From: Chlamydiota bacterium
GTDB taxonomy: Bacteria > Chlamydiota > Chlamydiia > Chlamydiales > JACKPQ01
NCBI GenBank assembly: GCA_021772435.1
Contig: JAJFLZ010000021.1
Location: 1-32,546 of the forward strand
Length of the DNA stretch: 32,546 nt
Direction of reading: 5' to 3'
In this document: positions 26,648 through 32,546 of the stretch, one piece after another
Position numbering within the stretch: the stretch's first letter is position 1
Layout: each line of letters starts with the position of its first letter
Notes under the pieces: generated by a model
The model's database searches: none
Told to the model about the DNA's origin: nothing
What the model saw: the letters and a program-made list of their open reading frames with translations, nothing else
Made by a program: the position numbers and the translations under genes

Positions 26648-27416
26648 ACCGTTTTTAGGTCTACTTAGGCGAGAGGTCTTGCGCTACCTCAAAGTTCCCT
26701 ACCAAACGATTGGCTCGCCCTTGATTAACTCGCTGCTCTACCTTTTTATTTTTGGGTTAAGTCTAGGACGCAACATTGACCTGCCCGGGTATCCGTCGTA
26801 TCTACTGTTTTTGATTCCAGGCCTTATCATGATGACATCGCTTAAAAACGCTTTTGACAACTGCGCAAGCTCTTGCGTTTCCTCAAAATACGCAGGCGAA
26901 TTAATCGATTTGCGTACTGTTCCGCTCACGGTGCTTAACATTGCTTGGGCCTACGCCCTAGCAGGTTTAACACGCGGTCTGATTGTAGCCATTTTAACGT
27001 ATGTAGTCAGTTTTTTTCTTGTGTTAGGCTCTCAAGGAGAGCTCTTACCGATGGCTCATCCGTGGATTTTTCTTTTCTTTCTCATCACCGCTGGTTTGTC
27101 GTTCTCATCGCTGGGACTCACCATTGGCATGTGGTCGAAAAATTTCGATGCCTTAACTGCAATCAGTACGTTTATCCTCATGCCACTTATCTATTTAGGC
27201 GGTGTTTTTTTCTCTCTCGATTCGCTACATCCTTTTTGGCAAAAAGTTTCGCACTTTAACCCTATTCTTTACATGATCAATGGTGTGCGCTACGGATTAC
27301 TTGGAGTTTCAGACGTGGATTTGGGTGTTGCCGCATGTTTTAGTATCGGCTGTTTTATTCTTTTCCACACTTTTGCTCTCCTAGTTCTCAGGAAAGGTTC
27401 AAATTACCATTGGTAA
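26640..27416 (+). CDS. ABC-2 type exporter permease
   Basis: A 258-residue membrane subunit with six hydrophobic helices, typical of the ABC-2 permease family (YadH/DrrB type). The N-terminal PFLGLLRREVLRYLK segment and FLIPGLIMMTSLKNAF after helix two are characteristic. The start is ATG at 26640, eight bases inside the ATPase gene, chosen because GGAG lies seven bases upstream; a start 30 bases earlier would lack a site. It works with the ATPase just upstream as a homodimeric pore. Confidence 0.92.
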   Translation: MSKPFLGLLRREVLRYLKVPYQTIGSPLINSLLYLFIFGLSLGRNIDLPGYPSYLLFLIPGLIMMTSLKNAFDNCASSCVSSKYAGELIDLRTVPLTVLNIAWAYALAGLTRGLIVAILTYVVSFFLVLGSQGELLPMAHPWIFLFFLITAGLSFSSLGLTIGMWSKNFDALTAISTFILMPLIYLGGVFFSLDSLHPFWQKVSHFNPILYMINGVRYGLLGVSDVDLGVAACFSIGCFILFHTFALLVLRKGSNYHW

Positions 27417-27436
27417 TAGACTTTGTGTAATTAATT

Positions 27437-27457
27437 CTATCCCTTTTATGGTGATAG
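27437..27457 (+). terminator. Weak hairpin after the ABC genes
   Basis: CTATC (27437-27441) pairs with GATAG (27453-27457), extended inside by two or three pairs past a mismatch. It lies 20 bases past the permease stop and before the next gene. There is no following T run, so it is a poor intrinsic terminator and may do something else. Confidence 0.2.
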
Positions 27458-27488
27458 TTAGTATATATAGATTCACAGAGAGGTGATT

Positions 27489-27719
27489 ATGTGTTTAGCT
27501 TGTGGTGACGCTGATAAAGGTCCAAAAATGCAAAAGGCTTTGGAAGAGTGCGACGGTGTTATAAAACCTTACATGACGCTTTCACAGCTTGTCGATGACT
27601 TATCACGCGAATCACGCGAATGCGGTAAAACGATCTTCCGTATCTTCAAAGACATCCTAGTCAATCCTCCAAAAGAGCAAACGATTAAAAGTGGACCATT
27701 GACCATCAATTTTATTTAA
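27489..27719 (+). CDS. Small 76-residue protein, unknown function
   Basis: A short, charged, probably cytoplasmic protein beginning MCLACGDADKG, with further Cys at ECDG and RECGK. The CLAC at the very start could bind a metal or form a disulphide, but there is no second CxxC, so a zinc ribbon is not supported. The start at 27489 is fixed by AGGTGAT (27481-27487), a strong match to the 16S tail, five bases from AGG to ATG. A GTG at 27483 lies within that site and is not credible. Residues SRESRECG reflect a short tandem DNA repeat. I do not recognise the family, but the strong ribosome site supports a real gene. Confidence 0.7.
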   Translation: MCLACGDADKGPKMQKALEECDGVIKPYMTLSQLVDDLSRESRECGKTIFRIFKDILVNPPKEQTIKSGPLTINFI

Positions 27720-27734
27720 GTATAAACTTGCCTC

Positions 27735-29516
27735 ATGAAAGAGCAAAAGTACGGCAGGTGGCCCTCCCCTATTTCAACCAAATCACTGACCAAAAAAGCT
27801 CTGCGCTTTTCAGAGCTTGCAACAGATAAAGACCATCTTTACTGGCTAGAAGGACGGCCTCAAGAGAAAGGACGCGTTGCACTCACTTGCGAGGCGGGCG
27901 ATATTTTAGATCCCACTGTTAACATCAAATCTAGAGTTCACGAATACGGTGGCGCTGCCATAGCAACATCAAATGGTCATATCATCTACATGAATGACAC
28001 AGACAAGTGTGTTTATTTTAATGACAAGCCCATCACAAATCCTCAGCAAGGGCGTTTTGGTGATTTTTGCTATGACAAAAACAGAAACTGCATCTACGCA
28101 GTGCGAGAGCAAGACGAGACGAATACCCTAGCCGAGATCAAGCTAGATGGCACAGTCAGAGACATTGCAAGTGGATGTGACTTTTACGCTAGCCCGGCTC
28201 TTGGGCAGAACAAACTGGCCTGGATTGCCTGGAACCATCCCAATATGCCCTGGGAAAACACAGAGCTTTGGCTTTGGGATTTTACAAGTAGCCCAAGATG
28301 TATCAAAAAAAACGCCTCAATCCAAAACCCCTTTTGGGCAGATGAGCTCTACTTTTTATCAGACGAGATGGGCTTTTGGAACCTGCACACACTTGAAAAA
28401 CCCGTATTTACAATCAACGCAGACCTTGGTTATCCACCTTGGATTTTAGGCATCAAACGCTGCGCTTCTTTCCATGGAAAAATCGCATGTATTTGTACTG
28501 AAAACGCTACAGATAGCATTCTTCTCTTTGACCCGGCCAGTCAAGAACATACAACTCTTGACCTGCCGTTTACTTCCATCTCTGCGCTTTCAACAACTCA
28601 AAATCATCTTTGTGCTATCGCCTCATCACCAAACAGGCCCACAGCCGTTGTAAAAATCAATCCTAGAACGTGTTCATTCGAGACACTCAAAGAATCTAAA
28701 ACGCATCAGCTAGATCCGCGCTCCATTTCCCTGCCAGTTAGCATTTCATTTAAAAATCGCACAGACCAAACGGTTCATCTTCTCTACTACCCTCCTACAA
28801 ATCTTAACTACACAGGAGTTCCAACTGAAAAGCCTCCGCTCATTATGCGCGCACATGGAGGACCCACGGCTCACGCTGCTCCTGTCTTCAACTTAGAGGT
28901 ACAGTATTGGACATCACGCGGCTTTGCTTATGCCGATGTCAATTACGGCGGCAGCTCCGGCTATGGCAAAGCCTACCGTGAGAGGTTAAATGGCAACTGG
29001 GGCATCGTCGATGTGCACGACACAATCGATGCAGCAGAATATTTGGCCAATCAAGGCTATGCTGATCGAAAACGCATGGCAGTCAAAGGCAGCAGCGCAG
29101 GTGGCTATACAGCTCTTGCTGCCGCCACATTTAGCAACACTTTTGCAGCAGCAGTTAGCCTCTACGGCATATGTGATTTAGAAGCGCTCACTACATCCAC
29201 TCACAAGTTCGAATCACACTACAACAACAGCCTGATCGGCCCCTATCCTGAGGGCAAAGATCTCTACAAAGAGCGCTCTCCGATCAACCACATTGATCAA
29301 ATCAACTGTCCTGTGCTTCTTTTGCAAGGCTCTGAAGACAAAATCGTCCCAAAAGAGCAGGCAGAAAAATTTCACAGCGCCCTCTTGCAAAAAGGCATTC
29401 CTTGTACCTACCACCTCTTCGAAGGTGAAGGCCACGGATTTAGAGCTTCAGAAACAATTGAAAAAGCCGTTCAGCTCGAAACAGATTTCTACGCATCAAT
29501 ATTTCTTGAAAAATAA
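27735..29516 (+). CDS. S9-family serine peptidase (acylaminoacyl-peptidase type)
   Basis: A 593-residue prolyl-oligopeptidase-family enzyme that would cut short peptides. The N-terminal two-thirds look like the beta-propeller that admits only small substrates; the C-terminal third is an alpha/beta hydrolase with the triad S454 (GSSAGG), D535 (GSEDKIVP) and H567 (EGHGF). RAHGGPTAHA and NYGGSSGYGKAYRERLNGNWG are signatures of the S9C branch. No signal peptide is seen, so it is cytoplasmic, fitting the final breakdown of imported peptides. No Shine-Dalgarno precedes the ATG, which lies 15 bases after the small gene. Confidence 0.92.
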   Translation: MKEQKYGRWPSPISTKSLTKKALRFSELATDKDHLYWLEGRPQEKGRVALTCEAGDILDPTVNIKSRVHEYGGAAIATSNGHIIYMNDTDKCVYFNDKPITNPQQGRFGDFCYDKNRNCIYAVREQDETNTLAEIKLDGTVRDIASGCDFYASPALGQNKLAWIAWNHPNMPWENTELWLWDFTSSPRCIKKNASIQNPFWADELYFLSDEMGFWNLHTLEKPVFTINADLGYPPWILGIKRCASFHGKIACICTENATDSILLFDPASQEHTTLDLPFTSISALSTTQNHLCAIASSPNRPTAVVKINPRTCSFETLKESKTHQLDPRSISLPVSISFKNRTDQTVHLLYYPPTNLNYTGVPTEKPPLIMRAHGGPTAHAAPVFNLEVQYWTSRGFAYADVNYGGSSGYGKAYRERLNGNWGIVDVHDTIDAAEYLANQGYADRKRMAVKGSSAGGYTALAAATFSNTFAAAVSLYGICDLEALTTSTHKFESHYNNSLIGPYPEGKDLYKERSPINHIDQINCPVLLLQGSEDKIVPKEQAEKFHSALLQKGIPCTYHLFEGEGHGFRASETIEKAVQLETDFYASIFLEK

Positions 29517-29533
29517 TATTTCCATCTGTTTAA

Positions 29534-30994
29534 ATGGCGCACATGTTGTGTCATTTAGCGACAATATTTTTAGCAATCACCGGATCTCCTGACCTTGCCC
29601 ATTCACTTGCAAGGCATGAAGTCGTAGATAATCCTGGCGTAGCACTTTGCCCAGACCCTGAAGATTTCCCAAACGATTCAGGGTATCCCAACGGCATGCT
29701 CGAAAACGCTCAAAGTGAAAAGGACGCAAGTCAAGACACCGAACTACAAAGAATCACTGACTTTTTTGGCACGCTTGTGGGAACATCTCCATATCCTGGC
29801 GTACGCTCCACATACGCTGGCAACCACTTGATGGCGCAACTCTCTCAGATCAACCAAGATCTTGACTTACTCATTGGTCATGACCGAGTGGAAGAGTATT
29901 ACAAAAGCCAAGGCTATACAGTCACTAACCCACACGTTATGCTCAGCGGTAAAGTAGAAGGCACCGGATTTATCGCCGAAGATGCCTCAGGTAGACCTAG
30001 ATCCAGCATCGGTTTAACGGGCGCTGAGCTCGACATCCTCATTGCCTACAAAGCCATTACAGGATTCATGGTCATCCAATACCAAAATTTTCCAAATCCG
30101 GTCATCAACAATCGCATCACAACAAACGACTTATTTCTAGATGTTGCTTTTGTCACGATTGGTGATCTAAACGTCTTTCCCATGTACACCACCATTGGCC
30201 AAACCTTTGTCCCCTACGGGCAATACAACAGCTACAACGGCTTTAACGACCCGCTCACTGAAATCCTCTTTCGCGTCCTCGCGCAAGATGCCACCATCGG
30301 CTACTACGACAAACGCTTCCTTGGTCAATTTTTCTTCTTACAAGGCGATTCCCACGCAGATTCGGGCAACAACATCAACAACTTTGGCGTCAATCTAGGT
30401 GTCCATTTTAATCCTGGCATCACCAAAAATCTCTTCCAAGTCTCATTCATTCGCAACATCGCAGATGGACTTGGTTTTCAACTTGGCTTTGCAAATCCGA
30501 ATAACACTAACACGCTCAAACACGTCGTCCCTGGAATCAATTTCAACGGCAGCACCCAAATTGGGGAGCACGTTTTCTTCGTATACGAATTCAACTCAGC
30601 CCTGCGCCCTTTTGCTGTGCAAGACGCCGGTTTTAGTACCAACGGTGGCCGCACCTTCAAAGGCGCCCGCCCTCTCGCCTTCGACGTTGAAGGGTCCTAC
30701 CAGTTCAACATCGGAGAGCACCCAACTGGCATCTCGCTTGGCTTCAGTGAAACATTTGAATCTCTGGGCTTCAACGTTCCCAAGTGGCGACTAGATCTAA
30801 CTTTTGCCACCTACATCTTCAAAGGCGCGCTCCTCTCCATCGAATACATGCATAACAAACTCTACGACAAAAACGATATTGCAATAGGGCAAGTTGCGCT
30901 CCAACCTGGCGGCGGGGTTCCCTACTACCGCCTCCCTGCCCACAAAGGCAACTCTGACAACACCCTCACCATCGATTTATCCTACTATTGGTAA
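29534..30994 (+). CDS. Outer-membrane beta-barrel protein, possibly LbtU-like
   Basis: A 486-residue protein whose last 330 residues alternate aromatic and polar residues as in barrel strands and end in DLSYYW, an aromatic terminus typical of outer-membrane insertion signals. The pattern of segments (FVPYGQYNSYNGFNDPLTE, FLGQFFFLQGD, FGVNLGVHF, ISLGFSETFESLGF, LLSIEYMHNKLY) recalls the LbtU siderophore-porin family and large barrel families of environmental chlamydiae. The N-terminus (MAHMLCHLATIFLAITG) is a short signal-like stretch, followed by a low-complexity linker and a possible coiled coil near residues 95-110. ATG at 29534 or 29543 could start it; a stop codon directly precedes the first. 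Substrate assignment is uncertain. Confidence 0.75.
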   Translation: MAHMLCHLATIFLAITGSPDLAHSLARHEVVDNPGVALCPDPEDFPNDSGYPNGMLENAQSEKDASQDTELQRITDFFGTLVGTSPYPGVRSTYAGNHLMAQLSQINQDLDLLIGHDRVEEYYKSQGYTVTNPHVMLSGKVEGTGFIAEDASGRPRSSIGLTGAELDILIAYKAITGFMVIQYQNFPNPVINNRITTNDLFLDVAFVTIGDLNVFPMYTTIGQTFVPYGQYNSYNGFNDPLTEILFRVLAQDATIGYYDKRFLGQFFFLQGDSHADSGNNINNFGVNLGVHFNPGITKNLFQVSFIRNIADGLGFQLGFANPNNTNTLKHVVPGINFNGSTQIGEHVFFVYEFNSALRPFAVQDAGFSTNGGRTFKGARPLAFDVEGSYQFNIGEHPTGISLGFSETFESLGFNVPKWRLDLTFATYIFKGALLSIEYMHNKLYDKNDIAIGQVALQPGGGVPYYRLPAHKGNSDNTLTIDLSYYW

Positions 30995-31001
30995 AAATTC
31001 C

Positions 31002-31029
31002 TTGCTTAGTATTCTATTTTTTCGATAAT
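31002..31029 (+). promoter_or_regulatory. Candidate promoter of the helical-repeat gene
   Basis: TTGCTT (31002-31007) and GATAAT (31024-31029; five of six consensus) are 16 bases apart, giving a start near 31036 and a leader of about 23 bases containing GGAGG. A short pairing, CCTCT (31033-31037) with GGAGG (31049-31053), one pair G-U, could mask the ribosome site, but only if transcription starts slightly upstream of the prediction. Confidence 0.35.
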
Positions 31030-31058
31030 CAACCTCTAATATTTTCTTGGAGGCTCAT

Positions 31059-32435
31059 ATGGCTGGAATTGCAGAAATTACGAGAGTATTTAATGGGGAT
31101 TTAATAAAAGTCATCGGTGCTTCAACCGACATCTCTGTTGAATCAGATAACGATGAATTTATAGCTTTTACATCAGCTTTAGCATCGTGCACAACAGGCC
31201 ACGACTTTACAGCTGAGTTTTTAAGCGATGCCAAGGTCTGGATTGAGTTCGACGGCCAATACATTCGCATTCACGGCCCTGACTGCATTGCCCCTCATCA
31301 TGATGACGATCCCCATTTTATTTTGCCAAAACGCTGGGAAGATCCCTTCAAGCAATCTCAAGAAGTGAGAATGCCGATTGAGAAATACGACCCAGATCAA
31401 AACCTAGAAGTTAGCATGACTAGCACTCTATCTAGTTTCATCGCAAAAAAAGAATGGAACAAAGCTTACCAAGCTTTTTTTCAGCTGCTGCCACGCATGA
31501 CTTCAAGCAAGCCTTTGTCTGTCATAACAAACCTTACAGCAGATCCAGAAGGTTTATCAAAAAGCGCTAAAGCAACCATTGGTGTAGCTCTTTTTTGGCT
31601 CGGTCTCCAAACAAAAGAAAAACGAGCTGAACTTACAAAAGACTGCTATCTTGGCGGCCTTAGTATTCTAAAAAAGATTGGTCTAACCAAAAAACACCCT
31701 GCTATGGCGATGCGGGTTAAAGCACATCTAGCTGATCTCTATCAACAACAGCAAAATGCTACTGAAGAAATAAAGCTCCGCAAGCAAATTATACAAGAGC
31801 TAAAAATGCATGACGATGCCATCCATTGGCAGCTTTTAAGAATTTTAAAGCTCGATCCCGACGCAGATCTAGAGGAATTAGGAATCATTGCTCCTTATCC
31901 TGAAAAATTTCTCATGCAGCTAGCCAATTCCTACCATCACGTAAACAAATGCCGCACAGAATCACATGTCAGAACCGTTCGACTCCAAGAATACCACTCT
32001 GTTTCTAGCACAATCTTATCAAACGAAATCCCTTTAATACTTGAGGGCTCACCTAATCAAGACATTTACAACATTTTTCCAAACGATAAGTACCCGAATA
32101 ACGTTTTACTTGCCATTGCAGCTACATACCAAAAACAAAATAATACTGAAAAAGAAATTGAAGCAAGAGTGATGGCCTTGCAAAATTATCACTCTCCAGA
32201 CTCTGAAGAATTTAGAACACAAATCTCTCGTATATTAGAAGCGGACCCAACATTTGATCCTCATTCCATTTATGACAAGCAATTACCCCAATGCGCTCTT
32301 TTGCATATCGCAAATATTTACAAAATCCAAGAAAACGCAGAAGCTGAAATTGCTACGCGATGCATGGTTATTAGATTGTACACGCGCACACGCACGCACT
32401 TTAGTCCAGGGAAATTGCATGAAGAAATGATTTGA
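31059..32435 (+). CDS. Helical-repeat (TPR-like) protein, unknown function
   Basis: A 458-residue protein. After an N-terminal domain of about 110 residues that I do not recognise (MAGIAEITRVFNGDL, with an acidic/His-rich stretch HHDDDPHF), the rest is helical. Four units share the pattern L-A-x-x-Y, about seven residues, then E-x-E-I-x-x-R, with cores near residues 224, 287, 352 and 415, a period of about 64. Pairs of such helices suggest a TPR-like protein-binding scaffold. The ATG at 31059 follows GGAGG by five bases; an in-frame TTG 12 bases earlier overlaps that site and is rejected. No signal peptide is seen. An effector-type role is possible in a host-associated bacterium but not shown. 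Confidence 0.82.
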   Translation: MAGIAEITRVFNGDLIKVIGASTDISVESDNDEFIAFTSALASCTTGHDFTAEFLSDAKVWIEFDGQYIRIHGPDCIAPHHDDDPHFILPKRWEDPFKQSQEVRMPIEKYDPDQNLEVSMTSTLSSFIAKKEWNKAYQAFFQLLPRMTSSKPLSVITNLTADPEGLSKSAKATIGVALFWLGLQTKEKRAELTKDCYLGGLSILKKIGLTKKHPAMAMRVKAHLADLYQQQQNATEEIKLRKQIIQELKMHDDAIHWQLLRILKLDPDADLEELGIIAPYPEKFLMQLANSYHHVNKCRTESHVRTVRLQEYHSVSSTILSNEIPLILEGSPNQDIYNIFPNDKYPNNVLLAIAATYQKQNNTEKEIEARVMALQNYHSPDSEEFRTQISRILEADPTFDPHSIYDKQLPQCALLHIANIYKIQENAEAEIATRCMVIRLYTRTRTHFSPGKLHEEMI

Positions 32436-32462
32436 CAAATCAAAGAAAATTTTGAAGACTTT

Positions 32463-32481
32463 ACCTCCTAACCAAGGAGGT
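32463..32481 (+). promoter_or_regulatory. Hairpin sequestering the SD of the last gene
   Basis: ACCTCCT (32463-32469) pairs perfectly with AGGAGGT (32475-32481) across a five-base loop. The 3' arm is the full Shine-Dalgarno of the gene at 32487, and the 5' arm copies the 16S anti-Shine-Dalgarno. A perfect TTGACA (32432-32437) lies upstream over the previous stop codon, but the -10 is poor (AAGACT). If that promoter is used the start would fall inside the 5' arm, so an operator role remains possible. Confidence 0.5.
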
Positions 32482-32486
32482 TTATA

Positions 32487-32546
32487 ATGGCAATTCAAAA
32501 TTTAGAAGAAACGTCAATCATGCATTGTTTTGCGGTTTTACCAGAT
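32487..32546 (+). CDS. Start of a gene cut by the window edge
   Basis: Twenty codons are visible, beginning MAIQNLEETSIM and ending in VLPD at the window edge, after AGGAGG and six bases. Too little is present to name it. Its leader resembles that of the preceding gene (GGAGG, a short spacer, ATGGC), so the two may belong to one lineage-specific family or be regulated alike. Confidence 0.65.
   Translation, partial: MAIQNLEETSIMHCFAVLPD

Noticed and set aside
27608..27625. Tandem ACGCGAATCA-like repeat resembling the IS ends
   Set aside because: Ten bases match the IS end by chance. It is inside a coding frame (SRESRE) and has no partner end nearby.
30399..30794. Frame of 131 codons inside the barrel gene
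   Set aside because: Its Ser/Thr/Pro-rich translation is the expected shadow of the C-rich codons of the real gene in another frame.
32381..32399. CA/CG-rich run resembling a slippage repeat
   Set aside because: It is short and irregular, and it encodes in-frame residues RTRTH. No evidence of phase variation.

Overview
The window most likely comes from a member of the Chlamydiota outside the Chlamydiaceae (an amoeba- or arthropod-associated 'environmental chlamydia' of the Simkania/Parachlamydia kind). This rests on moderate-to-low GC, tandem lipoprotein OppA-type binding proteins without permeases beside them, very large helical proteins with no recognisable family, a giant helicase-like protein resembling the DUF3638-type giants of these bacteria, and an IS982-family element. 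The lineage is inferred from gene content; there is no rRNA or other marker gene.

Layout. 3-1037 is a complete IS982-family insertion sequence with perfect 21-bp ends. It appears to sit inside the 5' end of a minus-strand gene whose start codon, Shine-Dalgarno and promoter survive at 1038-1112. 1272-1852 holds a Nudix hydrolase flanked by a 29-bp imperfect direct repeat. 1840-4237 (minus) has a two-helix membrane peptide and a 709-residue orphan protein, each with a readable promoter. 4397-5941 (minus) is a 14-helix MFS drug exporter.

6018-15269 is one tightly packed plus-strand operon of eight genes: two exported kinase-like proteins, two OppA-like lipoproteins, a 705-residue protein of uncertain function, two more kinase-like proteins, and a DUF2227-like membrane protein. 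Most junctions overlap or have under 35 bases between them. The four kinase-like proteins share a Gly-rich loop, a Lys, a D-x-D...N element and an (I/V)D(I/V) motif with kinase-like spacing, placed behind signal or anchor sequences. This is the most likely undescribed system in the window.

15340-25710 encodes a 3456-residue protein with superfamily 2 helicase-type motifs in its last third. 25745-27416 is a two-gene ABC-2 exporter. 27489-27719 is a small Cys-containing protein. 27735-29516 is an S9-family serine peptidase. 29534-30994 is an outer-membrane beta-barrel protein. 31059-32435 is a protein with four copies of a helical repeat of about 64 residues. The window ends just inside the next gene, whose Shine-Dalgarno lies entirely in a hairpin.

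No tRNA, rRNA or CRISPR array was seen. There is no gene-free stretch longer than about 300 bases; the longest, 1038-1315, holds the remnant gene start and AT-rich DNA.
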